NCBI RefSeq assembly: GCF_000367365.1
Contig: NZ_BARF01000094.1
Location: 62,001 to 126,000 of the forward strand
Direction: 5' to 3'
Origin: Streptomyces prunicolor NBRC 13075
Lineage (GTDB): Bacteria; Actinomycetota; Actinomycetes; Streptomycetales; Streptomycetaceae
DNA: 64,000 nucleotides
Positions 1 to 9,623 of the stretch are shown here, piece after piece. Every line of letters starts with the position of its first letter. The stretch's first letter is position 1. The notes under the pieces were generated by a model. The model was given only the letters and a program-made list of their open reading frames with translations, was not told where the DNA came from and did not search any database. The translations under genes were made by a program, and so were the position numbers.

Positions 1-349
1 AACCAACACCTGCGGCGCAACAAACACCCGTAACCCCACGGCTCCCGTTCCCGATACGCACCCCATGTCCGACCCATGGTCGTCCCGCCCCCGAGGAGCC
101 CGCCCTGCCGTGTCTGCCCGACTCCGTCCACGTCATGACCGACGACACCGGGCCGCCGCCCGCACGGACCGTACGGACGCCGACCTCGCGGCGGCCGTAC
201 GGCTCGCGCTGGACGACGGGACACCCGGTGGCGTCGAGCCGTTCGACCGGCTGTCCACCGCCGCATCTCGTCGCTGACGGTCCGGCCCGGAGACCCTTGT
301 CTACGAGCTGGGCCGAACCCCGGGGAGCGACGCCCCTGGCCGGCTGACC
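1..349. other. left-edge stretch without a convincing gene
   Basis: Two overlapping short open frames on the plus strand (about 70 codons each, starting at 65 and 135) are arginine- and proline-rich, match no family I recognise and have no clear ribosome-binding site. They look like chance frames in GC-rich DNA. A degraded gene end cannot be excluded because the window starts here. Confidence 0.4.
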
Positions 350-2026
350 TCAGGGAGTGATGGTCAGACTGCCGTAGTCCGAGAGGTTGGTGAGGTTGGC
401 CTGGCTCAGGGTGGTCGCGCCGGTCGTGCTACCCGGCATCACGATGTGGCTCAGTGCGACGCCCGAAATAGGCGCGCCAGGAAGGCCGTTGACGCGTGCG
501 GCGGTCGTACCGGCGTTGCGGACACGGACGTTGGAGATCGTGACGCCCGTGACCGGGCCGATGCCCGCCGTGCTGCCGGTCATCATGGCGAGCCAGGTCC
601 GGTTGCCGTCGTTGCTGAAGCTGAGCCGTTCGATGTCGATGTCGTCGAACTTGATGTTCGTCGCGCTCGCCGTGCCGTACTTGTGGTGGACGCCGATGCC
701 GACGGCCGCGTCGTAGACGACGACGTGCTGGAAGGTGACCTTGTTCTGCGACTCGTAGACGCCCTGGCCGACCTTGACGCCGTAGCAATAGGTCCAGGAG
801 ACAAGGTCGTTGAAGGTGACGTTGTCCAGCGGGCGGGCGGTGCCGGGGACGCTCTTGTAGATGTCGGCGACGTCGGGCCAGGTCTTGGTGCTGAACGGGT
901 CGTCGAGGCCGATGCCGATCGCGTGGTCGACGGTGACGTTCGTGGACTCCATGACGTCGATGCCGTCGTTCTCGCCCATGTCGAACCTGTTGAACAGCTT
1001 GATGTTGCGGAAGGCCAGGTCCGAGGAGCGCAGCGGGATGACCGCCCAACTGCTGGACTCCCGGAAGGTGATGCCGTCGACGGTGAAGCCGCTCGTGTAG
1101 ATCGGGGCGAGGAGGTTCACGCCGAGGTTGGAGGGCGCGAGCGCGGCCTGGCCGTTGCCGTCGATGATGCCGCGGCCGTAGATCTTGATGTTCGTCGAGG
1201 AGTACCGGGTGGAGATGAACCAGGTGAGGTCTCGGCCCTGTGAGGTCTTGTGTCCGGTCACCACATAGTGGCTGGCCTCGCCCGTGTAGCGGAGCACCGC
1301 ACCGGGCGCGAGGTAGAACGCGAGGTTGCTGCGCAGGTAGAGGTTGCCGAGGGTGTAGACGCCGGCCGGGACGTACACGATGCCCTGCGTGCCGTTGGCG
1401 GAGCCGTACGCGGCGGCGTCATTGAGGGCGTTCTGGAAGGGAGTTGTGGTGTAGGCGCCGGTGTTCGGCTGGGCCGAGTAGGGCGCGCTCTGCACGTTGA
1501 AGATGCCGGTACCGCTGGTCGCCGGGCGGTTGGTCTCGGCGGGGTCGGCGGCGATGACCAGGTTGGGGCGGCCGTCGAGCTTGACGATCAGGTACTCGTC
1601 GTTCTGGACGGTGAAGGTGAGCGTCGGGCCGCTGACGGTTCCGGTGATGCCGAGCTTCTGCGGGCTGATGCTGTACGAGCCGATGGCCGTGTTGTTGGTC
1701 TTGGTCACGGAGATGGTGGCGGTGCCCGTGCCCAGGGCGAGTTGGGCGATGTCGTAGCCGGTGTACTTGGTGACAGGCACGGACGTGCCGTTGACCGTCA
1801 ACTTGTAGTCGGTGGACGCCGGGTAGATGGAGGGGACCGGGTACGCCGACACCGTGCCCGCCGCGGCCTGCGCGGACTGCGGGGCGCCGAGGAGTGCCGC
1901 GACGCCGAGCAGGAGCGCGGTCAACACGAGGGCCAGCGGGCGCAGTGCGCGGTTCGCGGTTCCGTCGGGCGCGGTCAACAGCCGTTCGTCGGCCGCGGTC
2001 AACGGCCGTCTCATCGACGATCTCAT
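350..2026 (-). CDS. secreted right-handed beta-helix glycoside hydrolase (GH28/GH49-like)
   Basis: Predicted extracellular polysaccharide hydrolase of 558 residues. The start was set at 2026 because AGGAGG lies seven bases upstream on the minus strand; an in-frame ATG at 2101 would add 25 residues that do not look like a signal sequence. A Sec signal (LALVLTALLLGVAALLG then AQAA) is followed by a beta-sandwich-like region of about 120 residues. The remainder is parallel beta-helix, with repeating turns such as YVPAGVYTLGNLYLRSNL, IYGRGIIDGNG and NVTVDHAIGIGLDDPF. Acidic pairs in GENDGID and GLDDPF are candidates for the catalytic aspartates of GH28/GH49 enzymes. The substrate cannot be read from sequence. 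It stands alone, divergent from the carboxylase gene at 2271. Confidence 0.8.
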   Translation of the reverse strand: MRSSMRRPLTAADERLLTAPDGTANRALRPLALVLTALLLGVAALLGAPQSAQAAAGTVSAYPVPSIYPASTDYKLTVNGTSVPVTKYTGYDIAQLALGTGTATISVTKTNNTAIGSYSISPQKLGITGTVSGPTLTFTVQNDEYLIVKLDGRPNLVIAADPAETNRPATSGTGIFNVQSAPYSAQPNTGAYTTTPFQNALNDAAAYGSANGTQGIVYVPAGVYTLGNLYLRSNLAFYLAPGAVLRYTGEASHYVVTGHKTSQGRDLTWFISTRYSSTNIKIYGRGIIDGNGQAALAPSNLGVNLLAPIYTSGFTVDGITFRESSSWAVIPLRSSDLAFRNIKLFNRFDMGENDGIDVMESTNVTVDHAIGIGLDDPFSTKTWPDVADIYKSVPGTARPLDNVTFNDLVSWTYCYGVKVGQGVYESQNKVTFQHVVVYDAAVGIGVHHKYGTASATNIKFDDIDIERLSFSNDGNRTWLAMMTGSTAGIGPVTGVTISNVRVRNAGTTAARVNGLPGAPISGVALSHIVMPGSTTGATTLSQANLTNLSDYGSLTITP

Positions 2027-2270
2027 CCGGGGTCCTCCTGTAGTCACATCGGTGGGGGCACGTAAGACGGGATGGAAACGTTGCCAGTGACATGACCACA
2101 CTAATGGTCTGGACCGCAGTCGGCTATGTGCCGGGGCGAACGACCGTCACTCCCTTGTCACCTCAGGACGAACCTCCGTCGCCCGGGACTCAACTCCCGC
2201 AAACAGAACGGCGATCCCTCGGTCCGCTCCCGAATCGCTGCCATATTCGAGAACCACTTCGGAGGTGGCT

Positions 2271-3839
2271 GTGACGCTAGAGGCGACGACATCCCTGACG
2301 GCAGTGACACCCACGGCGGACGCCACCGCCGGACGCATCGGCGATCTGGAACACCGTCGGGCGCAGGCTGTGGCCACAGCCGCGCCGAGAAGACGCGGTG
2401 CTCTCGGTGCGCGGGAGCGGATCGAACGGCTGCTGGACGCGGGGTCGTTCGCGGAGACCGGCGGGTTCGTGCGGGCCAGATCCCTCGGCGACGGTGCCCA
2501 ACGCCCTTACGGCGACGGGGTCGTGACCGGGTACGGCACGGTCGACGGACGGCCGGTCTGTGTCTTCGCCCAGGACTCGACGGTCTTCGGCGGCAGCATG
2601 GGCGAGGCCTTCGGCGAGAAGACCGTGGCCCTCATGGAGCTCGCCCTGAAGACCGGCTGCCCGGTCGTCGGCCTCAACGACTCCGGCGGCGCCCGCATCC
2701 AGGAGGGCGTCAACTCCCTTGCTCTCTACGCCGAGTTGGTGCGGCGGAATGTAAAGGCGTCCGGGGTGATCCCGCAGATCTCCGTCATCCTGGGCCCGTG
2801 TGCGGGCGGCGCCGCGTACTCCCCCGCCATCACCGACTTCACCGTGATGGTGGACGGCGCCTCGCACATGTTCGTCACCGGCCCCGACGTCATCGAGGCG
2901 GTCACCGGTGAACGCACCACCGCCGAGGAGCTGGGCGGCGCCCGCACCAGCAACTCCGTGAACGGCAACGCCCACTTCCTCGCCGCCGACGAGGAGGACG
3001 CGCTCGACACCGTACGCGATCTGCTGTCGTACCTTCCGGCCAACAACCTTGAGCGGCCACCGGAGTTCACGCCCGGTTCGGTGGCCGACGGGGCTCCGCT
3101 CGACGCGGTCGTGCCCGACCGGCTCGGTCAGGCCTACGACATGCGGGACATCCTGCACTCGGTCGTCGACGACGGTGAACTCCTGTACATCCAGGAGCTG
3201 TTCGCGCCGAACATCATCTGTGCGCTGGCCCGGGTCGAGGGGGCGAGTGTCGGGGTCGTCGCCAATCAACCGCTGCACCTCGCCGGTGTCCTCGACATCG
3301 ACGCCTCCGAGAAGGCCGCGCGGTTCGTACGGTTCTGCGACGCGTTCGGCATCCCGCTGCTGACCTTCGCCGACGTCCCCGGCTATCTCTCCGGTGTCCG
3401 TCAGGAGCGGGGCGGCATCATCCGGCGCGGCGCCAAACTCCTCTACGCGTACGCCGAGGCGACCGTCCCGAAGGTCACCGTGGTGGTGCGCAAAGCCTAC
3501 GGCGGCGGATACGCGGTGATGGGCTCCAAGCACCTCGGCGCCGACCTCAACCTCGCCTGGCCCACCGCCCGTATCGCGGTCATGGGCGCGGAGGGTGCCG
3601 TGGGCGTGCTGCACCGGCGTGAACTCGCCGCCGCGGCCGACCCCGAGGCGTTGCGGGCCGACCTGGTCGCCTCGTACGAGGCCACGCACGGGACGCCGTA
3701 CCTCGCCGCCGAGCGTGGGTACGTCGACGACGTGATCGCGCCGCGCGACACCCGCGCCCATGTCGGCCGCGCCCTGCGCGCACTGCGCGGCAAGCGCGCC
3801 CCGATGCCGGAGCGACGGCACGGCAACATCCCGCTCTGA
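2271..3839 (+). CDS. acyl-CoA carboxylase carboxyltransferase (beta) subunit, AccD/PccB type
   Basis: Transfers a carboxyl group from carboxybiotin to an acyl-CoA. At 522 residues the length is normal for the family. The N-terminal crotonase half has TVFGGSMGEAFGEKTV, NDSGGARIQEG and GPCAGGAAYSP; the C-terminal half has DVPGYLSGVRQERGG, RKAYGGGYAVMG and MGAEGAVGVLHRRE, the two oxyanion-hole regions. The GTG at 2271 was chosen because GGAGG (2261-2265) sits five bases upstream; the GTG at 2265 overlaps it. Biotin carboxylase and biotin carrier are not in the window and must come from elsewhere. Its place before a FAAL and a Pks13-like synthase suggests an AccD4-like role, carboxylating a long-chain acyl-CoA as PKS extender; that specificity is inference. 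Confidence 0.9.
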   Translation: MTLEATTSLTAVTPTADATAGRIGDLEHRRAQAVATAAPRRRGALGARERIERLLDAGSFAETGGFVRARSLGDGAQRPYGDGVVTGYGTVDGRPVCVFAQDSTVFGGSMGEAFGEKTVALMELALKTGCPVVGLNDSGGARIQEGVNSLALYAELVRRNVKASGVIPQISVILGPCAGGAAYSPAITDFTVMVDGASHMFVTGPDVIEAVTGERTTAEELGGARTSNSVNGNAHFLAADEEDALDTVRDLLSYLPANNLERPPEFTPGSVADGAPLDAVVPDRLGQAYDMRDILHSVVDDGELLYIQELFAPNIICALARVEGASVGVVANQPLHLAGVLDIDASEKAARFVRFCDAFGIPLLTFADVPGYLSGVRQERGGIIRRGAKLLYAYAEATVPKVTVVVRKAYGGGYAVMGSKHLGADLNLAWPTARIAVMGAEGAVGVLHRRELAAAADPEALRADLVASYEATHGTPYLAAERGYVDDVIAPRDTRAHVGRALRALRGKRAPMPERRHGNIPL

Positions 3840-3853
3840 CCGCCCTGTTCACT

Positions 3854-3893
3854 CTCTCCAGCTCTCCAGCTCTCCAGCTCTCCAGCTCTCCAG
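3854..3893. repeat. 8-bp tandem repeat, five perfect copies of CTCTCCAG
   Basis: Five exact head-to-tail copies begin 15 bases after the carboxyltransferase stop and lie in the 94-base gap before the fatty-acyl-AMP ligase start. They form a pyrimidine-rich transcript with no stable hairpin. Slipped-strand expansion is likely, so copy number may vary between strains. No function is evident. Confidence 0.9.
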
Positions 3894-3933
3894 TCGACAC
3901 CGCGTCGTACCGCGATGTGAGGAGCCCCGCCCG

Positions 3934-5676
3934 ATGGACAGCCGCCGACCCCCGTTCGCCCCCGCGTACCGGACTCTGCCCGAGTACGTACGGCACTGGG
4001 CCGAACTCACCCCGGACCGCCGGGCGTTCACGTTCGTCGACCATCCCGCCCCCAACTCCCGCGGCGTGCACCGCACGCTGACCTGGCAGCGGCTGGATCT
4101 GCGCGTGCGGGCGCTGGCCGCCCGGCTCACCGAGCACGCCGAACCCGGTGCGCGGGTAGCCGTGTTGTGCCCACAGGGGACGGACTACATCACCGGTTTC
4201 CTGGCCGCGCTGACGGCCGGGATGGTCGCCGTTCCGCTGTATCCGCCCGGTCTGCCGGGGCAGGGCGACCGGCTGGTCGGGGTGTTGGGCGACGCGCGTC
4301 CGGCGGTCGTGCTGACCGCCGGACGGGCTCTGGAGGAGGTGACGGACTTCTGCGAGCGCGCGCGGGTCACCGTCCTCGCGGCGGACCGGGTCCCCGACTC
4401 CGCCGCCCTCAACTGGCAGGCACCGGCGCCGGATTCGGCCGCGACCGCCTACCTCCAGTACACCTCCGGCTCCACCCGCGCACCGGCCGGCGTGGAGATC
4501 ACGCACGCGAACGTCGTCGCCAACGCCCGCCAGGCGCTTGCCGCTTACGGCGCCGACACGCACCAAGCGACCTGCGTGGGCTGGTTGCCGCTCTACCACG
4601 ACATGGGGTTGGTGCTGAGCGTCGCGGCCCCCGTCGTACGGGGACTGCTGTCGGTGCTCATGGACCCGGCCGCGTTCCTGCACGAACCGGCGCGCTGGCT
4701 ACGGCTGTTGGCCGCGCATCCGCGGGCGCTGAGTGCCGCGCCCAACTTCGCCTACGACTACTGTGCCTCCGCCGTCACCGGGGCGCAGAAGGAGGGGCTG
4801 CGGCTGGACGGGGTCGCCGCGCTGATCAACGGCAGCGAACCCGTCCGGCCCGGCACCGCCGACCGTTTCCGGGCCGCGTTCGCCGCGCAGGGGCTCGCGG
4901 CGGAGGTGCACTGCCCGTCGTACGGGCTCGCCGAGGCCACGGTCTTCGTCAGCGCCGCCCGGCCCGGCCGACCGCTCGGCCGGTTCGCCCTCGACCGGGA
5001 CGCCCTCGCCGCCGGGAAGGCCCTGCCCGCGCGGCCCGAGGACCCGCGAGCGGTGCTACTTGTGGGCTGCGGAACACCAGTTGGGCAGCGTGTACGCATC
5101 GTCGATCCGGTCGCCCATGCCGTGCTGGCCGAGGGGGAGGTCGGGGAGATCTGGGTGCAGGGTCCCAACGTGGGGCGCGGTTACTGGAACAACTCGGCGC
5201 AGACCGACCGTGTCTTCGGCGCCACACTCGGCGAGGAGGCGCCGGGCAGTTGGCTGCGCACCGGCGACCTCGGGACCGTGCTGGAGGGGCAGTTGATCGT
5301 CACCGGCCGGCTCAAGGACCTCATCGTCGTCGACGGCCGCAACCACTACCCGCAGGACGTGGAGGCCACCGCCCAGGACGCCCATCACGCCGTACGACGC
5401 GACCGGCTCGCCGCGTTCGGGGTGCCGGGCGGCGCGGGTGAACGGGTCGTGGTCGTCGCCGAGCACGCGCGCACGACCAGCCTCGCCGACATCGACGTAC
5501 CGGACCTGACGCGTGCCGTGCGCGCGGCCGTCGCCGCCCGGCACGGGCTACGACTCGCCGAGGTCGTCCTCGTCGCACCGGGCACCGTGCCCCGCACCAC
5601 CAGCGGCAAGGTGTCGCGTGCCCTGACCCGCACCCGGTACCTGGAAGGTGCCTACGCGGCGGAGACCGCGGTATGA
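3934..5676 (+). CDS. long-chain fatty-acyl-AMP ligase (FAAL, FadD32-like)
   Basis: Predicted to activate a fatty acid as acyl-AMP and load it onto the ACP of the next protein. The 580 residues show the ATP-binding motif LQYTSGSTRAPAGVEITHAN (with the T-S-G-S-T-R typical of FAALs), WLPLYHDMGL, SYGLAEATV, WLRTGDLG and VTGRLKDLI followed by GRNHYPQDVE. The GRNxYPQD form is usual in FAAL/FadD32 proteins. The C-terminal SGKVSR keeps the adenylation lysine. The start at 3934 has GAGGAG upstream (3919-3924). It overlaps the synthase start by four bases (ATGA at 5673), so translation is coupled and 1:1 use is likely. Chain length of the substrate is unknown. Confidence 0.9.
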   Translation: MDSRRPPFAPAYRTLPEYVRHWAELTPDRRAFTFVDHPAPNSRGVHRTLTWQRLDLRVRALAARLTEHAEPGARVAVLCPQGTDYITGFLAALTAGMVAVPLYPPGLPGQGDRLVGVLGDARPAVVLTAGRALEEVTDFCERARVTVLAADRVPDSAALNWQAPAPDSAATAYLQYTSGSTRAPAGVEITHANVVANARQALAAYGADTHQATCVGWLPLYHDMGLVLSVAAPVVRGLLSVLMDPAAFLHEPARWLRLLAAHPRALSAAPNFAYDYCASAVTGAQKEGLRLDGVAALINGSEPVRPGTADRFRAAFAAQGLAAEVHCPSYGLAEATVFVSAARPGRPLGRFALDRDALAAGKALPARPEDPRAVLLVGCGTPVGQRVRIVDPVAHAVLAEGEVGEIWVQGPNVGRGYWNNSAQTDRVFGATLGEEAPGSWLRTGDLGTVLEGQLIVTGRLKDLIVVDGRNHYPQDVEATAQDAHHAVRRDRLAAFGVPGGAGERVVVVAEHARTTSLADIDVPDLTRAVRAAVAARHGLRLAEVVLVAPGTVPRTTSGKVSRALTRTRYLEGAYAAETAV

Positions 5677-8600
5677 CGGCCGCCGACACGAGAACGCTGC
5701 TGCGCCGCCGGATCGCGGAACGGATCGCCGAGTGGAACAACACCCCTGTCGACGACGTCCCGTTGGACCGACCGCTGGCCGAGCTCGGCATGTCCTCGCG
5801 GGAAGCGGTGGTGCTGGCGGGCGAGTTGTCCTCGCTGACGGGACACGAGTTGCCGGCGACCCTGCTGTGGGAGGCGCCGACCGTGGACGCGCTCGTGGAG
5901 CGGGTGTGCGGTACGGCCACGCGAATTGCCGTACCGGAGGCCCCTGTTGCCGTGGCGCCGGGCGAGCCCGTGGCGGTCATCGGGGTCGGCTGCCGGCTGC
6001 CGGGCGGGGTGCGCGGACCGGCCGACTACTGGCAACTGCTGCTCGACGGCGTCGACGCGATCGGCCGCGTCCCCGAGGACAGATGGGGCGCCTTCACGGC
6101 GTTCCCGCCCGCCGAAACTCCTTTGTACGGCGGCCACTTGGACGACATCGCCGGATTCGACGCCGACTTCTTCCGCATCACCCCGCGCGAGGCGGCGGTG
6201 ATGGACCCCCAGCAGCGCATCCTCCTGGAGGTCGTCCGCGAGACCCTCGACCACGCCGCCGTCCCCGCAACGTCCTTGGCGGGCACGGCGACCGGCATCT
6301 ACGTCGGTGTCTCGGCCCCGGAGTACGGACAGCTCACCGGCGCCGACGCGCACGCCGTCGACCCGTGGGCCCCGGCGGGCGCGGCGCTCAGTGTGACGGC
6401 GGGCCGACTGGCGTACGTATTGGACACCCGTGGGCCCAACATGGCGGTGGACACGGCCTGTTCGTCCTCCCTGGTCGCCGTGCACCAGGCCTGCGTCAGC
6501 CTCCGCACCGGCGAGACCGACACCGCGATCGCCGCCGGAGTCAACATCCTCCTGTCCCCCGTCGTCGGCGTCGCCTTCGAACGGGCCGGCGCTCTCGCCC
6601 CGGACGGCCGCTGCAAACCCTTCTCCACGGCCGCCGACGGCATCGGACGCGGCGAGGGCTGCGCGGCGGTGCTGTTGAAACGGCTGTCCGACGCGGAACG
6701 GGACGGCGACCGTGTGCTCGCCGTCATCCGCGCCACCGCCGTCAACTCCGACGGGCGCTCGAACGGCCTACTGGCCCCCAACCCCGCGGCCCAGCAAGCC
6801 CTGTTGGCGACCGCGTACGCACGAGCCGGACTCACCCCGGCCCACATCGACTACGTCGAGGCGCACGGCACCGGCACGCCGCTCGGCGACCCGATCGAGG
6901 CGGGCGCGCTCGGCGCGGTACTGGGCGCGGGACGTGACCCCGAACAGCCGTTGCTGCTCGGCTCGGTGAAGGGGAACCTCGGTCATCTGGAGTCCGCGGC
7001 CGGCATCAGCGGCCTGGTGAAGACGGTCCTCGCCCTCCACCACGACCTCGTCCCACCGTCGCTGCACGGCAACACCCTCGACGACGCACGCCTGCGCGTC
7101 GTCACCGAGCCCGAACCCTGGCCCCGCTACGGCGGTACGGCCACCGCCGGCATCTCGGGCTTCGGGTTCGGCGGCACCAACGCCCATGCGGTACTGGAGG
7201 AATGGCGGCCCGCGCTCCCCCTGCCGGAAGAGCCCGCCGCCCGGCTCCACCTCCTCTCCGACGTCGACACCGAGCGGGTCCGCGACACCGCATCCCGTCT
7301 GGCCGCGTGGCTCCGCACGCCCGAGGGGAACGCCGCCCGCCCCGCCGATGTGGCGCGCACCCTCGCAGGACGGGCGGGGCGCGGACCCGTACGTGCCGCG
7401 GTCGTCGCGGGCGGCGGGGGCGAACTGGCCGAAGCTCTGGGCGCGTTGGCACGAGGAGACGGTCCGGACGCGCGGGTGGTGACCGGTGACCGTGATCGCG
7501 TGGGACCGGGTCCGGTATGGGTGTTCTCCGGGTACGGCAGCCAGTGGACCGGCATGGGGCGCCAACTCCTCCTGGAGGAACCGGCCTTCGCTGCCGCCGT
7601 GGAGAAACTCGACGCGCAGCTCTCCGACGTGTTCGACTTCTCCCTCCACGAGCACCTGACCTCCGCCGGGGAGCTCGACCGACTGAACGTCTCCCAACCC
7701 GTCCTGTTCGGCGTCCAGTTGGCACTCGCCGAGCTGTGGCGGTCGTACGGCGTCGAACCGGTCGCCGTGATCGGCCACTCCCTGGGCGAGGTGGCCGCCG
7801 CCGTCTGCGCGGGCGCGCTGGACGTGGCGGACGCCGCTCGGGTCGTCGCCGTACGGGCGCGGCTGCTGGGGCGGTTGCATGGGGGCGCGATGGCCGTCGT
7901 AGACCTGGATGACGGTGAACTGGCCGCCCTGGAACGGGATTTCCCAGGTGTGTCCGTCGCCGTCCACTCCTCGCCGCGGCAGAAGGTCGTCACCGGTGAC
8001 GAGATGGCCGTTGCCCGGCTGGTGCGCCGGTTGGAGGAGCGAGGGCGTGCCGCTCGGGCCATGCGGGTCGTCGGTGCCGGGCACTCGCCCCAGGTGGACG
8101 CGTTGTTGCCGGAACTGGTCGAGGCTCTTGCCGACGTCAGGGGGCGGTCGCCACGCATCCCTGTGCACTCCACCGTCCTCGACGACCCGCGCGGGGCCTG
8201 CGAGTTCGACGCCGACCACTGGGCCGCCAACCTGCGTCGGCCGGTGCGTCTGGACCGGGCCCTCGGCGCCGCTGCGGCCGACGGGCACACCGCCTTCGTG
8301 GAGATCTCTCCGCATCCGGTCCTGGCCCGGCCCATCGCCGACAACGTGCCCGGCGCCCTCAGCGTCGGCACACTGCGGCGCGACGCGGGCGGATCTGCCG
8401 CGTTCTTGGGGGAGTTGGGGGCTTTGTACGCGGCGGGACTGGACCTGCCTCTCCCGTCCGGCCGGGTCATCGACCTCCCCACACCGCGCTGGCGGCACGT
8501 CCGGTACTGGTGGACCGACGGCCGGACTCCCGTCACTGCGCCCGCCGCACACCGCTGGGCCGAGCCCGCCCCGGCCACCGAAGACTCGGTGGCCGCCCGC

Positions 8601-9614
8601 ATCAGCCGCCACATCTCCGCCGTCACCGGCCACCCGGCGGCCCGTATCACCCCGACCACGGCCCTGACCGACCTCGGCCTGGACTCCCTCATGGCCGTCC
8701 GTATCCGCACCGCCCTGGAACGCGACTTCGGTGTCGAACTGCATCTGCGCGATCTGTTCGACGCCGACACGGTCGCCGAAGTGGCGGACCGGGTAAGCCA
8801 GTTGGGCGACGCGCCGTCCGCTCTCCCTCCGCTCTTCCTGTTCCACGCCGCAGGCGGTACCACCGACGTCTACCGCGCACTCGTCGAACGCCTCGGTGAG
8901 GACCGGCCGGTGCACGGGCTGGACCGGATCGAGGACGCCCACACCGTCTCCGAGAAGGCCCGCCGCTACGCCGAGACGATCACCGCCGCCGATCCCAACG
9001 GGCCCTGTGTGCTTGTCGGTTGGTCCTTCGGCGGTTTCGTGGCGCAGGAGACGGCGCGCCAACTCACCGCCGCCGGGCGGGAGATCGAACTCGTCGCGCT
9101 GATCGATTCCGTACGCCCCCTCCCCCAGCCCGACCGCACGCCCGCCGACCGCGTCCGCGCGCATCTCACGGGCTTCGCCCAGCACATCGCCGACACCTAC
9201 GGGGTCCAACTCCCCCTGCCCTACGACGATCTCGTGGCGTTGGACGACGACCGCGAGCGCATCGACCTCGTGCTGCGCGCCCTGCGCGGGGCCGTGGAGG
9301 TGCCGCCGGCCGCGCTGGAGCATCAGCGTGCCTCGTACCTGGATCTGCGGATCGGCGAGGCGCATCAACCGGGCCGGTACGAGGGGCGGGTGGTGCTGTA
9401 CCGGGCCACCGAACCGGCTCCGCACACCGTGCGTGACCCGGCGTACGAACGGGACGACGAGGCGCTCGGCTGGGACGAGCTGTGCCCGCGTCTGACGGTC
9501 GTACCGGTGGCGGGGCATCACCTGTCGCTGCTCGACCCGCCGTGCGTCGACGAGATCGCCGCCCATCTGCGGCGGGTGCTCGCCTTGCCGGAGGGACCCG
9601 CCGAACCAGCCTGA
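5673..9614 (+). CDS. type I polyketide synthase, ACP-KS-AT-ACP-TE (Pks13-like condensase)
   Basis: A 1313-residue single-module synthase. The N-terminal ACP (about 5-75) has L-G-M-S-S-R-E-A with phosphopantetheine Ser about 42. KS (about 97-520) has DTACSSS (Cys about 263) and His about 398 and 438. AT (about 610-900) has GHSLGE (Ser about 703). The second ACP has LGLDSL (Ser about 1005). The C-terminal thioesterase (about 1060-1310) has GWSFGG (Ser about 1118) and a late GHH. KR, DH and ER are absent, so the product should be a beta-keto acyl chain. This domain order, with a FAAL-fed ACP of the LGxSSRxAV type, is that of mycobacterial Pks13, which joins two fatty chains by Claisen condensation. 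It is shorter than Pks13 (about 1730 residues). The AT specificity position reads GAGH, neither HAFH (malonyl) nor YASH (methylmalonyl). Confidence 0.92.
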   Translation: MTAADTRTLLRRRIAERIAEWNNTPVDDVPLDRPLAELGMSSREAVVLAGELSSLTGHELPATLLWEAPTVDALVERVCGTATRIAVPEAPVAVAPGEPVAVIGVGCRLPGGVRGPADYWQLLLDGVDAIGRVPEDRWGAFTAFPPAETPLYGGHLDDIAGFDADFFRITPREAAVMDPQQRILLEVVRETLDHAAVPATSLAGTATGIYVGVSAPEYGQLTGADAHAVDPWAPAGAALSVTAGRLAYVLDTRGPNMAVDTACSSSLVAVHQACVSLRTGETDTAIAAGVNILLSPVVGVAFERAGALAPDGRCKPFSTAADGIGRGEGCAAVLLKRLSDAERDGDRVLAVIRATAVNSDGRSNGLLAPNPAAQQALLATAYARAGLTPAHIDYVEAHGTGTPLGDPIEAGALGAVLGAGRDPEQPLLLGSVKGNLGHLESAAGISGLVKTVLALHHDLVPPSLHGNTLDDARLRVVTEPEPWPRYGGTATAGISGFGFGGTNAHAVLEEWRPALPLPEEPAARLHLLSDVDTERVRDTASRLAAWLRTPEGNAARPADVARTLAGRAGRGPVRAAVVAGGGGELAEALGALARGDGPDARVVTGDRDRVGPGPVWVFSGYGSQWTGMGRQLLLEEPAFAAAVEKLDAQLSDVFDFSLHEHLTSAGELDRLNVSQPVLFGVQLALAELWRSYGVEPVAVIGHSLGEVAAAVCAGALDVADAARVVAVRARLLGRLHGGAMAVVDLDDGELAALERDFPGVSVAVHSSPRQKVVTGDEMAVARLVRRLEERGRAARAMRVVGAGHSPQVDALLPELVEALADVRGRSPRIPVHSTVLDDPRGACEFDADHWAANLRRPVRLDRALGAAAADGHTAFVEISPHPVLARPIADNVPGALSVGTLRRDAGGSAAFLGELGALYAAGLDLPLPSGRVIDLPTPRWRHVRYWWTDGRTPVTAPAAHRWAEPAPATEDSVAARISRHISAVTGHPAARITPTTALTDLGLDSLMAVRIRTALERDFGVELHLRDLFDADTVAEVADRVSQLGDAPSALPPLFLFHAAGGTTDVYRALVERLGEDRPVHGLDRIEDAHTVSEKARRYAETITAADPNGPCVLVGWSFGGFVAQETARQLTAAGREIELVALIDSVRPLPQPDRTPADRVRAHLTGFAQHIADTYGVQLPLPYDDLVALDDDRERIDLVLRALRGAVEVPPAALEHQRASYLDLRIGEAHQPGRYEGRVVLYRATEPAPHTVRDPAYERDDEALGWDELCPRLTVVPVAGHHLSLLDPPCVDEIAAHLRRVLALPEGPAEPA

Positions 9615-9623
9615 GGAGCCGCC

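Noticed and set aside
3854..3893. CRISPR array
   Set aside because: Repeat units are 8 bp with no spacers; no cas genes are present anywhere in the window.
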